This document shows positions 19,086 through 27,416 of a stretch of DNA of 64,000 nt, piece after piece. The notes below the pieces were generated by a model. It saw only the letters and a list, made by a program, of their open reading frames with translations, was not told where the DNA came from and did not search any database. The first letter of the stretch is position 1, and each line of letters begins with the position of its first letter. A program made the translations under genes and the position numbers. Source of the stretch: Flavobacterium sp. SCGC AAA160-P02 (GTDB taxonomy: Bacteria > Bacteroidota > Bacteroidia > Flavobacteriales > Flavobacteriaceae); contig KB911091.1 of assembly GCA_000383355.1 (NCBI GenBank), forward strand, positions 137,806-201,805. Reading direction: 5' to 3'.

Positions 19086-19289
19086 TTAATTATGAGTTGG
19101 TTCTGCACAATCCTCAAACTGATCTGCTGTCTTGCCACAAAAACCACAGGCTTCACCATTTTTATTTAATAGTGGGTTTTGACTAGCGCAAGTTCCAGCA
19201 AATTCACCATCTTTTTTTGCCCAAATTTTTATAGCGATTCCTGCTACACCTAATGCTAACAGTCCTATGGTTAATAAAATAAGTTTCAT
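19086..19289 (-). CDS. Small membrane-anchored Cys-rich protein, conserved in flavobacteria
   Basis: 67 residues: one N-terminal helix (about 3-23, LLTIGLLALGVAGIAIKIWA), then a short soluble tail with cysteines C34, C48, C51 and C60 (ACGFCGKTADQFEDC pattern). The spacing suggests a disulfide or metal site facing the periplasm. I recognise it as a commonly seen uncharacterised flavobacterial protein, without a known function. First gene of the operon leading to the GT, sigma factor and Nramp-like transporter, hence perhaps linked to metal or redox sensing (inference). Confidence 0.78.
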   Translation of the reverse strand: MKLILLTIGLLALGVAGIAIKIWAKKDGEFAGTCASQNPLLNKNGEACGFCGKTADQFEDCAEPTHN

Positions 19290-19311
19290 TTGATTCTTTT
19301 ATTATAGGTTA

Positions 19312-19319
19312 CAAAGATA
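19312..19319 (-). promoter_or_regulatory. -7 element TATCTTTG for the 67-aa/GT/sigma/Nramp operon
   Basis: Minus-strand TATCTTTG fits TAnnTTTG and ends 22 nt before the ATG at 19289. No TTG at -33 spacing; the upstream region is shared with the divergent sigma gene (115 bp). Confidence 0.45.
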
Positions 19320-19404
19320 CTCATTCTTCTAGAAAAACAGCCGAATTAGCTTGTGTTATTGCAAGTTTTTCATACTTTAACCGAATGCGAATCACATTAT
19401 TTTT

Positions 19405-19986
19405 TTGATCAATCAAGAAGAATTTATAGAAAATTTAAGATCAGGCAACCAAGCAGCTTTTAGTCTACTTATAGATGATTATCAGCAAAAGGTTTTTCAT
19501 ACCTGTATTTCATTTGTGCCTAATAAAGAAGATGCTGAAGATATTGCTCAAGAAGTTTTTTTAGAAGTATATAAATCTATTGGAAAGTTTAAAGGAAATT
19601 CAAAACTTTCTACTTGGATCTATAAAATTTGCACAAATAAATGCTTGGAATTTATTCGAAAAAAAAATGCAAAAAAAAGACTTGTTTTTATACAGCGTAT
19701 TTTAGGAAATGAAATTCCATTAGACAAGACTAATTTCTTTACAGAATTTAATCATCCAGGAATTTTACTGGAGCATAAAGAGCGATCTGAAACTATTTAT
19801 TTGGCAATAAATACATTACCAGAAAGTCAGAAGATTGTTTTTACTCTGGCAAAGCTAGACGGCAAGACGTATCAAGAAATTGTTGAAATTACTGGTAAAA
19901 GTATGTCTTCTGTAGAGTCTATTATGTTTAGAGCCAAGAAAAATTTACAAAAAAAATTAGCTAATTTTTATAAAAATAAAGAATAA
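19405..19986 (+). CDS. ECF-type RNA polymerase sigma factor (TTG start)
   Basis: 193 residues. Region 2: NQAAFSLLIDDYQQKVFHTC...NKEDAEDIAQEVFLEVYKSI (about 14-54) and STWIYKICTNKCLEFIRKK; region 4: LPESQKIVFTLAKLDGKTYQEIVEITGKSMSSVESIMFRAKKNL (about 135-180). Frame analysis leaves TTG at 19405 as the start: a stop lies at 19378-19380 and there is no ATG or GTG in between. It is followed by a single-helix membrane protein and a Spy-like protein, the usual sigma / anti-sigma-like / effector arrangement, and faces the other sigma operon. Confidence 0.92.
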   Translation: MINQEEFIENLRSGNQAAFSLLIDDYQQKVFHTCISFVPNKEDAEDIAQEVFLEVYKSIGKFKGNSKLSTWIYKICTNKCLEFIRKKNAKKRLVFIQRILGNEIPLDKTNFFTEFNHPGILLEHKERSETIYLAINTLPESQKIVFTLAKLDGKTYQEIVEITGKSMSSVESIMFRAKKNLQKKLANFYKNKE

Positions 19987-20026
19987 GCGCAAGTTTTTAA
20001 CAAATACAGCATCTAATGTTATAGAT

Positions 20027-20353
20027 ATGAAAACAAGAAATAATTTTAATAACACACAAGAAAGTATCTTAGATACCCTAGATTTAATTAAAGAAACACC
20101 TGTAAATTCTTTTTTTAAGCAGCGAGTTTTGAAACAACTTCTACAAGAAAAAGACTTGAAAGAATCTTCTTTTGTTTGGGTGAATCCAAAATTTCAATTG
20201 GCAACATTTGTTGTTCTACTATGCTTGAATATAGGAGCCATCTCTTTAACTATTTCTTCAACAGAAACTTCGGCTAAAGAGAAGTTCTCTGAGTTTGATT
20301 CTTTTGTAGAAGAATATAACTTGGAAACAATAAATTATATTTCAATTCAATAG
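20027..20353 (+). CDS. Small single-pass membrane protein, putative anti-sigma factor
   Basis: 108 residues: a soluble N-terminal half (about 1-60, charged, KQRVLKQLLQEK), one membrane helix (about 66-84, FQLATFVVLLCLNIGAISL) and a short outside tail. No recognisable zinc-binding anti-sigma motif. Position directly between an ECF sigma gene and a Spy/CpxP-like gene and its topology suggest that it holds the sigma factor at the membrane; this is inference from context. Confidence 0.72.
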   Translation: MKTRNNFNNTQESILDTLDLIKETPVNSFFKQRVLKQLLQEKDLKESSFVWVNPKFQLATFVVLLCLNIGAISLTISSTETSAKEKFSEFDSFVEEYNLETINYISIQ

Positions 20354-20355
20354 AG

Positions 20356-20832
20356 ATGAAAAAAACCATCATTTATACATTTTTAATTTTTTTAGTAGTA
20401 GTAAACCTTGTATTGCTTTTTCTTACCTTTAGTAAAGGCCCCAGAAATTTTAGTCCACCTAAAGAAAAGTTTATTGCAAAAGAATTAAAATTTTCAGCGC
20501 AACAAAAAAAGCACTTTTTTTCTTTAGATAAAACTCATAGATTTCAAATGCATGATTTTGATCACAAATTACACGAATTGAGAAATAAATTATACACCTC
20601 TTTTAGTTTAGATCATTTTTCGTCAGATTCTATTACCCAGCAGATAGGTAAGTTAGAAGCACTTAAACAACAAGAGTTGTTTGCTTTTTTTGGTGAAGTT
20701 AGAAAGTTATGCGATGAAGAGCAGCTTGTTAAATTTGAAACAATTATTAAAAGAGCTGTTCAGAAAAGAGGACAAAGGCCACCAAGAAGAGGCGTTGGTT
20801 TAGAAAGACCACCTTTGCATAAAAAACAGTAA
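20356..20832 (+). CDS. Spy/CpxP-like periplasmic protein (heavy-metal-sensor type)
   Basis: 158 residues with an N-terminal membrane anchor or uncleaved signal (about 4-24) and an all-helical periplasmic part rich in His, Lys and Gln: LKFSAQQKKHFFSLDKTHRF, MHDFDHKLHELRNKLY, ALKQQELFAFFGEVRKLC. This is the pattern of the Spy/CpxP (LTxxQ) or 'periplasmic heavy metal sensor' group. The C-terminal tail is basic and proline-rich. Begins 2 bp after the preceding stop. Likely sensor input or chaperone of the sigma module. Confidence 0.78.
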   Translation: MKKTIIYTFLIFLVVVNLVLLFLTFSKGPRNFSPPKEKFIAKELKFSAQQKKHFFSLDKTHRFQMHDFDHKLHELRNKLYTSFSLDHFSSDSITQQIGKLEALKQQELFAFFGEVRKLCDEEQLVKFETIIKRAVQKRGQRPPRRGVGLERPPLHKKQ

Positions 20833-20865
20833 CTTATTAATCCATTCATTCATTCATTACTTAAC

Positions 20866-21897
20866 TCATTCAATGACATTTACTTCAATGTCTAAAGTAA
20901 TCTCAAAAGTAGCTAAAATAGTTTCTTGAATTTTTTTAGCAAGTTTATAAACATCTGCACCACTAGCATTATTATAATTAACTAAGACCAGCGCTTGTTT
21001 TTCGTGGACTCCACAGTCTCCAAAACGTTTTCCTTTAAAACCAGCCGTTTCTATTAACCATCCTGCAGGTATTTTATAAGAAAAAGGAGTATCTTTTTTA
21101 TTTGCTGCTGCTATTTTATAAAACGGAATATTGGGATATTTATCTTGTAGTTTTTTAAATTGCTTTGATGAAATGACTGGATTTTTAAAAAAACTACCAC
21201 TATTTCCAATCTTTTTTGGATCAGGCAACTTAGATTGTCTAATAAAAATTACTGCATCAGATACTTCTTTGATTGTTGGATTGATAATATTTTTAGCAGC
21301 CAGTTCTTGCTCAATAGCACCATAACTGGTGTTTAACTGATGTTGTTTTTTGCTAAGTTTAAAGCTAACAGAAGTAATAACAACCTTTCCTTTTAATTCA
21401 TTTTTAAAAATAGAATTTCTATATCCAAACGCACAGTCTGCATTGGAGAACTCAACTCTTTTTGTTGTGCTTATATCTATTCCCTCAACCTTGGTAATCA
21501 CATCTTTTATTTCTACACCATAAGCACCAATATTTTGAATTGGTGAGGTTCCTACATGGCCAGGAATTAAAGAAAGATTTTCCAGACCACCATAATTTTG
21601 AGAAATACACCACAACACAAAATCATGCCAATCTTCACCAGCATTTACTGTAATATGAACATCATTTTCATTTTCACGATCTATAGAAATTCCTTTACTG
21701 TTGATGTGTACAACGAGCTTGTTAATATTCTTAGTAAGCAACATATTGCTACCCCCACTCAATAAAAAAACATCTTTTTCTTGCGTTAAAATTTCTTGTA
21801 AGCTGTAAAAACTATCAACAGAAACAAATCTACTAGCTGTTACATCTATTCCAAAGGTATTATAAGGTTTAAGAGATATGTTTTGTTGTATATTCAA
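20866..21897 (-). CDS. murB: UDP-N-acetylenolpyruvoylglucosamine reductase
   Basis: 343 residues, type I MurB length. FAD-binding LSGGSNMLL (about 45-53), NIGAYGVEIKD (about 117-127), GYRNSIFK (with the catalytic Tyr region) and GNSGSFFKNP (about 232-241, containing the proton-donor Ser) are all present, as is the C-terminal Glu region. It reduces the enolpyruvyl group to lactyl in UDP-MurNAc synthesis, in the cytosol. The short gap to the Spy-like gene holds four CATT units and nothing else. Runs toward it (convergent). Confidence 0.95.
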   Translation of the reverse strand: MNIQQNISLKPYNTFGIDVTASRFVSVDSFYSLQEILTQEKDVFLLSGGSNMLLTKNINKLVVHINSKGISIDRENENDVHITVNAGEDWHDFVLWCISQNYGGLENLSLIPGHVGTSPIQNIGAYGVEIKDVITKVEGIDISTTKRVEFSNADCAFGYRNSIFKNELKGKVVITSVSFKLSKKQHQLNTSYGAIEQELAAKNIINPTIKEVSDAVIFIRQSKLPDPKKIGNSGSFFKNPVISSKQFKKLQDKYPNIPFYKIAAANKKDTPFSYKIPAGWLIETAGFKGKRFGDCGVHEKQALVLVNYNNASGADVYKLAKKIQETILATFEITLDIEVNVIE

Positions 21898-21972
21898 ATC
21901 TTTATTTTTTATGAGTACACTTGTTTTGAATTGTAATATTATTGTCTTCGATTCAGATCAAACTTACATTTT

Positions 21973-23163
21973 TTATTTGTGATAGGTATCCAGTGCTATT
22001 TTTAAAATTTCTACACACCTGATTAAATCTTCTTTGTTTAAAACATAGGCCAACCTAACTTGATTTTTTCCTTCACCTTCAGTAGAATAAAAACCACTAG
22101 CTGGAGCCACCATTAACGTTTCATTATTGTGGTGAAATTCTTCTAACATCCAACGAGCAAAATGATCAGTATCCTCAACGGGTAATTCTGCAACACAATA
22201 AAAAGCACCCTTTGGATTGGCAACTTTTACACCACTTATTTTTTCTAATTCAGTAATTAGTGTATTTCTTCTAGCAACATATTCTTCTATCACCTCATCA
22301 AAATAACTTTGTGGAGTGTCTAAAGCGGCCTCACTAGCTAAAAGAGCATAGGTTGGTGGACTCAGTCTTGCCTGTGCAAATTTAATAGCTGTGTTCATAA
22401 AATTCTTATTTTTAGAAACAATACAACCAATTCTTGCTCCACACATACTATAGCGTTTAGAGACAGAATCTATCATAATAGCATGTTCTTCTAAACCAAC
22501 CTCAGACATTACAGAAAGATGTGTTTGGCCATCATAGGCAAACTCTCTATATACCTCATCTGCAATTAAAAATAAATCGTGTTTTAATACAAGTTGTTTT
22601 AATTTTCCAATCTCTTCTTTGCTGTAAAGATATCCGGTTGGGTTTCCTGGGTTACAAATTAAAATTGCTTTTGTTCTTGGCGTTATTAATTTTTCAAAAT
22701 CATCAATATTTGGCAATGCAAAATTATCTTCAATTTTTGAAATTACAGGAACTACGGTGACTCCAGATGCAGTTGAAAATCCATTATAATTTGCATAGAA
22801 TGGTTCTGGAATAATAATTTCATCACCTGGATCTGTAATACTACCCATGGTAAACAACAGTGCTTCAGAACCACCTGTGGTAGCAATAATATCTTGTGCT
22901 TGTATATGTATGTTGTTTTTTTTGTAATAGTTAGCTAGCTTTTCTCTGTATTGTTCAGATCCCTCAGATCTAGCATAAGAAAGTACTTCTATGGTGTTGT
23001 TTTTTACAGCGTCTAAGGCAACTTTAGGTGTTTTAATATCTGGTTGACCAATATTTAAATGGTACACCTTTGTTCCCTTTTTTTTAGCAGCTTCAGCATA
23101 AGGAACTAATTTTCTAATAGGAGATTGAGGCATTAGTCCTCCTTTTTTTGATATTGATGGCAT
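21973..23163 (-). CDS. PLP-dependent class I aminotransferase
   Basis: 396 residues, fold type I. GQPDIKTP near the N-terminus, the PLP-stacking region TTGGSEALL, ICNPGNPTGYLYS (about 170-182), ADEVYREF (Asp and Tyr contacting PLP) and the lysine in DSVSKRYSMCGARIG (about 232-246) are intact; the terminal Arg is in NQVRLAY. These are the features of aspartate/aromatic-type aminotransferases (subgroup I gamma). Substrate cannot be decided. Alone on its strand, 75 bp upstream of murB. Confidence 0.9.
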   Translation of the reverse strand: MPSISKKGGLMPQSPIRKLVPYAEAAKKKGTKVYHLNIGQPDIKTPKVALDAVKNNTIEVLSYARSEGSEQYREKLANYYKKNNIHIQAQDIIATTGGSEALLFTMGSITDPGDEIIIPEPFYANYNGFSTASGVTVVPVISKIEDNFALPNIDDFEKLITPRTKAILICNPGNPTGYLYSKEEIGKLKQLVLKHDLFLIADEVYREFAYDGQTHLSVMSEVGLEEHAIMIDSVSKRYSMCGARIGCIVSKNKNFMNTAIKFAQARLSPPTYALLASEAALDTPQSYFDEVIEEYVARRNTLITELEKISGVKVANPKGAFYCVAELPVEDTDHFARWMLEEFHHNNETLMVAPASGFYSTEGEGKNQVRLAYVLNKEDLIRCVEILKIALDTYHK

Positions 23164-23450
23164 TTTTAGTTAAATTGAATTTCTTGTGCAAATTTGCAAA
23201 ATATATTTTATAAACGACTAGTTTTATTATGTCATAAAAAAAGTTGATTTATATAAAAAAAACATATTAATACTTTATGTAATCAATTAGCATAAAAGTA
23301 TGTGGATTATTGAAAACAAAAACACATGAATTATCTGAAAACGAAAATCATTTCTGAAAATTTTAAGAAGAAGATCGTAAAATAATCCACCTAATAGTTT
23401 TACGCGGTATGATTATACTCACTATTAATTTAAAGCTTAAAAAAAATTAT

Positions 23451-23879
23451 TTAATGATCTTCTGACAGGATACTTTTTTTCTTTTCAAAAGATGTTTCTT
23501 TTTCAATATAGCCTTTAATTTTGACCATCTTACGTTCGTTCTTTGCATTGGAAAAAATAGTGATGGCTTTAGAAAACCCACCAGGTCTTTTTGTATCGTA
23601 AGCAACTTCAATCTCACCTTTTTCACCTGGCATTATAGGTTGGTCAGGTTTTTTGGGAACAGTACAACCGCAAGAGGCTTGAACTCTGGTAATAATTAAA
23701 GGAGACTTTCCTATATTGATAAATTCAAATACTCTAACACCATTTGCTCCTAAAGTAATTTTACCGTAATTAATTGTTTCGGTAATAAATTTAAATGCTG
23801 GTTTTAAATCATCAACTTCTTGTGCAAAAGAAACGCTACTGAAGAATAAAACAATGATAAATGTGTGTAGGTTTTTCAT
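23451..23879 (-). CDS. DUF1573 secreted protein
   Basis: 142 residues with a signal peptide (MKNLHTFIIVLFFSSVSFAQ). The body is a single immunoglobulin-like DUF1573 domain: FEFINIGKSPLIITRVQASCGCTVP, MPGEKGEIEVAYDTKRPGGFSKAITI, with the conserved CGC pair. Such proteins are abundant in Bacteroidota and of unknown function. Exported to the periplasm or surface. Stands alone; the 287 bp downstream (23164-23450) hold no gene that I can support. Confidence 0.87.
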   Translation of the reverse strand: MKNLHTFIIVLFFSSVSFAQEVDDLKPAFKFITETINYGKITLGANGVRVFEFINIGKSPLIITRVQASCGCTVPKKPDQPIMPGEKGEIEVAYDTKRPGGFSKAITIFSNAKNERKMVKIKGYIEKETSFEKKKSILSEDH

Positions 23880-23960
23880 AAGATTTACTGTTAATGTAAA
23901 ATATTAAAACAAATTTAATCAAAAAAAGTTCAACAGACTTTCAAATACTATAGATAATTG

Positions 23961-23968
23961 TACTTTTG
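23961..23968 (+). promoter_or_regulatory. -7 element TACTTTTG for valS
   Basis: TACTTTTG matches TAnnTTTG exactly and ends 27 nt before the ATG at 23996. A TTG start at 23966 would lie inside this element, which rules out the longer version of ValS. Confidence 0.55.
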
Positions 23969-23995
23969 TTTGCTATAGGCAAAAGCAAAAGAGGT

Positions 23996-26653
23996 ATGAG
24001 TATTCCATCAAAATATGATGCAAGTTTAGTAGAAAGTAAGTGGTATGACTACTGGATGAAACACAATTATTTTCATTCAGAAGTAGATGACAGAGAGCCT
24101 TATACCATTGTAATTCCTCCACCAAACGTAACCGGAGTATTGCATATGGGACATATGCTAAACAATACTATACAGGATGTACTAATAAGGCATGCTCGGT
24201 TATTGGGTAAAAATGCTTGCTGGGTTCCTGGTACAGATCATGCTTCTATAGCTACTGAAGCCAAAGTGGTTGCGAAATTAAAAGAACAAGGAATCGATAA
24301 AAATGACCTTACACGTGAAGAGTTTTTAGCACATGCTTGGGAATGGAAACATGAATATGGGGGTATTATTTTAGATCAACTTAAGAAGCTAGGAGCTTCA
24401 TGTGATTGGGAAAGAACTACTTTTACTATGGATCCAGAAATGTCAGAATCTGTTATAAAAGTTTTTGTTGATCTGTTTAATAAAGGATTAATTTACAGAG
24501 GTTTTAGAATGGTGAATTGGGATCCAGAAGCCAAAACAACCTTGTCTGATGAGGAGGTAATTCACGAAGAAAGACAGGGAAATTTATATTACTTAAATTA
24601 TAAAATTGAAGGAAGTGAAGATGTATTAACTATTGCAACAACACGTCCAGAAACTATTTTTGGTGATACAGCTATATGTATAAACCCAACAGATGAGCGT
24701 TTCACACATTTAAAAGGTAAAAAAGCAATTGTTCCTTTGTGTAATCGTGTCATTCCAATTATTGAAGATGAATATGTAGATATCGAATTTGGAACAGGTT
24801 GCTTAAAAGTTACACCAGCACACGATGAAAATGACAAAGTTTTAGGAGACAAACACGCACTAGAAGTAATTGACATCTTTAATGATGATGCCTCCTTAAA
24901 TTCATTTGGTTTGCATTATGAAGGAAAAGACAGATTTGTTGTTCGTAAAGAAGTTACAAAAGAATTAGAAGAAAAAGGATTTTTGTTAAAAACAGAAATT
25001 CATACCAATAAAGTTGGAACCTCAGAAAGAACCAAAGCAGTTATAGAGCCAAGATTGTCTGATCAATGGTTTTTAAAGATGGAAGATTTGGTAAAACCAG
25101 CAATTAATGCGGTTTTAGGAGATGATACTGCCATTAATTTGTATCCTAAAAAATTTGAAAACACCTATAGACATTGGATGGAAAATATTCGCGATTGGAA
25201 TATTTCTCGACAGTTATGGTGGGGTCAACAAATTCCTGCCTATTTCTATGGAGACGGCAAAAATGATTTTGTAGTTGCAGAAAGCAAAGAAGAAGCCTTT
25301 GAATTGGCTAAAAAGAAACTAGCGGTTTCTTCAAACGAGGCAGAGAAGTCATTTTCAATTGATGACTTACGTCAAGATGAAGATGCTTTAGACACATGGT
25401 TTTCTTCTTGGTTGTGGCCAATGTCGGTTTTTGATGGCATCAGAAATCCAGAAAATAAAGAAATTAATTACTATTATCCAACAAACGATTTAGTAACCGG
25501 GCCAGATATTTTATTTTTCTGGGTAGCTAGAATGATTATTGCTGGGTATGAATACAAAGATAAAAAACCATTTCAGAATGTTTATTTAACAGGATTGGTT
25601 CGTGATAAACAACGTCGTAAAATGTCTAAATCTTTAGGGAATTCTCCAGATGCGTTAAAATTGATTGACACCTATGGTGCAGATGGGGTTAGAGTAGGTT
25701 TGTTGTTAAGTTCTGCTGCAGGAAACGATTTAATGTTTGATGAAGATTTATGTCAGCAAGGAAAACAGTTTGCCAATAAAATTTGGAATGCATTCCGTCT
25801 AATTAAAGGTTGGGAGATAGACAAAAGTTTACCGCAACCAGCAACAGCTAGTATTGGTTTGGCTTGGTATGAAGCTAAATTTCAAAAAACTTTGGTAGAA
25901 ATAGAAGATCATTTCTCTAAGTATCGTTTATCTGATGCCTTAATGACAATTTATAAATTAATTACCGATGATTTTTCTTCTTGGCTATTAGAGATCGTAA
26001 AACCAGCATATCAGCAACCAATTGATGCAACTACCTTTTATGAGGTTCTTAGAATTTTAGAAAATAATTTAAAAGTATTGCATCCATTTATGCCTTTCTT
26101 AACCGAAGAAATATGGCAATACATAGCAAATAGAACCCCAGAAGATGCATTAATTATTGGAAAATATCCAGTTCAAAGTGAGTTTGATGCAGAAATTATT
26201 TCAAAATTTGATATAGCCACAGCAATTATTTCTGGAATTAGAACCATTAGAAAAGATAAAAACATTTCATTTAGAGATTCTATTGAGTTGTTTGTTATAA
26301 ACAGAGAAAAAACCAACCATCAATTTAATACGCTAATTCAGAAACTAACCAACACATCTAAAATAACAGAGGTGTCAGAAAAAGTTGAAGGTGCTTCGTT
26401 TAGAGTAAAGTCTAATGAATACTTTGTTCCTATTTCCATAGAAAATATTGATGTACAAGCAGAAATTACGAAGTTAGAGGCTGAATTAAAGAGAGCAAAG
26501 GCTTTTCTTTTTGGAATTCAAAAGAAATTATCTAACGAGCGTTTTGTAAAAAACGCACCCGAGCAAGTAATTATATTAGAACGAAAAAAGGAATCTGATA
26601 CTGTAGCCAAAATACAGACAATACTATCTAGTCTAGATAGTTTAAAGTTATAG
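23996..26653 (+). CDS. valS: Valyl-tRNA synthetase
   Basis: 885 residues from the ATG at 23996, preceded by AAGAGG, one of the few Shine-Dalgarno-like sites here. Class I motifs: HMGH (50-53) in PPPNVTGVLHMGH and KMSKSLGN (about 541-548). The editing domain (TTRPETIFGDTAI, about 215) and the zinc-independent CP1 region are complete, and the C-terminal coiled-coil arm (ITKLEAELKRAKAFLFGIQKKL) that contacts tRNA-Val is present. Cytosolic, essential. No partner gene. Confidence 0.97.
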   Translation: MSIPSKYDASLVESKWYDYWMKHNYFHSEVDDREPYTIVIPPPNVTGVLHMGHMLNNTIQDVLIRHARLLGKNACWVPGTDHASIATEAKVVAKLKEQGIDKNDLTREEFLAHAWEWKHEYGGIILDQLKKLGASCDWERTTFTMDPEMSESVIKVFVDLFNKGLIYRGFRMVNWDPEAKTTLSDEEVIHEERQGNLYYLNYKIEGSEDVLTIATTRPETIFGDTAICINPTDERFTHLKGKKAIVPLCNRVIPIIEDEYVDIEFGTGCLKVTPAHDENDKVLGDKHALEVIDIFNDDASLNSFGLHYEGKDRFVVRKEVTKELEEKGFLLKTEIHTNKVGTSERTKAVIEPRLSDQWFLKMEDLVKPAINAVLGDDTAINLYPKKFENTYRHWMENIRDWNISRQLWWGQQIPAYFYGDGKNDFVVAESKEEAFELAKKKLAVSSNEAEKSFSIDDLRQDEDALDTWFSSWLWPMSVFDGIRNPENKEINYYYPTNDLVTGPDILFFWVARMIIAGYEYKDKKPFQNVYLTGLVRDKQRRKMSKSLGNSPDALKLIDTYGADGVRVGLLLSSAAGNDLMFDEDLCQQGKQFANKIWNAFRLIKGWEIDKSLPQPATASIGLAWYEAKFQKTLVEIEDHFSKYRLSDALMTIYKLITDDFSSWLLEIVKPAYQQPIDATTFYEVLRILENNLKVLHPFMPFLTEEIWQYIANRTPEDALIIGKYPVQSEFDAEIISKFDIATAIISGIRTIRKDKNISFRDSIELFVINREKTNHQFNTLIQKLTNTSKITEVSEKVEGASFRVKSNEYFVPISIENIDVQAEITKLEAELKRAKAFLFGIQKKLSNERFVKNAPEQVIILERKKESDTVAKIQTILSSLDSLKL

Positions 26654-26771
26654 GGTAATAAAACATTCTAAAAATTTATTATTGAGCTGCTTTTTTTAGA
26701 CTTTTTTAGTTTACCGTATACTAGTACTATGTTTATAGATTTTTTTTATTAAGTATTCTGAAATAGTTTTG

Positions 26772-26801
26772 TTGATTGTATCTAATTTTTTTGTAATTTT
26801 A
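26772..26801 (+). promoter_or_regulatory. Putative HxlR gene promoter TTG-N19-TAATTTTA
   Basis: TTG at 26772-26774 and TAATTTTA at 26794-26801 are 19 bp apart; the -7 differs from TAnnTTTG at the last base. It lies 28 nt upstream of the GTG start. An AT-rich repeat of TTTAAA units follows and could be an operator for the regulator itself. Confidence 0.45.
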
Positions 26802-26829
26802 TTTAAAATTTAATTTAAAACAGACAAAC

Positions 26830-27300
26830 GTGAAAACCTCCCAAAAACACACTTGCGCTATTGCTCTTTCTGTTCAACATTTAGGTGACAAATGGTCACT
26901 TTTATTGTTGAGAGATATGATCGTGCACAAAAAAACAAGATTTAAAGAATTTAGAAGCTCAAAAGAAAAAATTGCTACCAATGTTCTTACCAACCGATTA
27001 AAACATTTACAAGCAGAAGGCTTTATAAAAAAATTAGATCCTTTAGGAACTAAAAAGAGTACTCGTTATATAGCTACAGACAAAGGAATTTCTTCATTAC
27101 CTATCATTATTGAATTATATTTATTTTCTATTCAATCTATAGATGAGTCTGTTTTAGATGAATCTCAGTTGAGAATTAAAGATGAAATATGTAATGATCG
27201 TGCTTTTTTTGAAGCAAAAAGAAAAGAAGCGTATCTAGATTTTATTACTGATTTAAAGCAGTCATTAGAAGTATCTAACCTGTTAGTTGAAGCAAGTTAA
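26830..27300 (+). CDS. HxlR-family transcriptional regulator
   Basis: 156 residues, one winged-helix HxlR domain: CAIALSVQHLGDKWSLLLLRDM (about 9-30, with the conserved Cys), RFKEF, KIATNVLTNRLKHLQAEGFIKK (about 54-75) and the wing KKSTRYIATDKG. The start is GTG at 26830 (KTSQKHTCAI follows); no ATG fits. HxlR factors bind as dimers, some sense formaldehyde, quinones or oxidants through the N-terminal Cys, which is present. Target unknown; the convergent YdiJ-like gene is separated by a nested inverted repeat. Confidence 0.9.
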   Translation: MKTSQKHTCAIALSVQHLGDKWSLLLLRDMIVHKKTRFKEFRSSKEKIATNVLTNRLKHLQAEGFIKKLDPLGTKKSTRYIATDKGISSLPIIIELYLFSIQSIDESVLDESQLRIKDEICNDRAFFEAKRKEAYLDFITDLKQSLEVSNLLVEAS

Positions 27301-27350
27301 TAAATTTGCTAAAGTCATTTCAGTAGAAGCATATTCAGAATTTTTAATGT

Positions 27351-27416
27351 TTCTTAAACACACAATATATACTCATATTTTTTTAAATGTGAGTATTCTT
27401 TCTAAATGTTTAAGAA
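27351..27416. terminator. Nested stem-loops between convergent HxlR and YdiJ-like genes
   Basis: Inner hairpin: ATACTCATATTT (27369-27380), loop TTTT and AAATGTGAGTAT (27385-27396), one wobble pair. Outer perfect 10-bp inverted repeat: TTCTTAAACA (27351-27360) with TGTTTAAGAA (27407-27416). The latter abuts the YdiJ-like stop. Fits a bidirectional terminator for both convergent genes; long T-tracts are missing. Confidence 0.55.

Noticed and set aside
20843..20858. (CATT)4 tandem repeat between the Spy-like gene and murB
   Set aside because: Only four units, in a non-coding gap after two convergent stops; too short to suggest a function.
23966..23995. TTG at 23966 as valS start
   Set aside because: It lies inside the -7 element TACTTTTG; ATG at 23996 has a Shine-Dalgarno-like AAGAGG and fits ValS.
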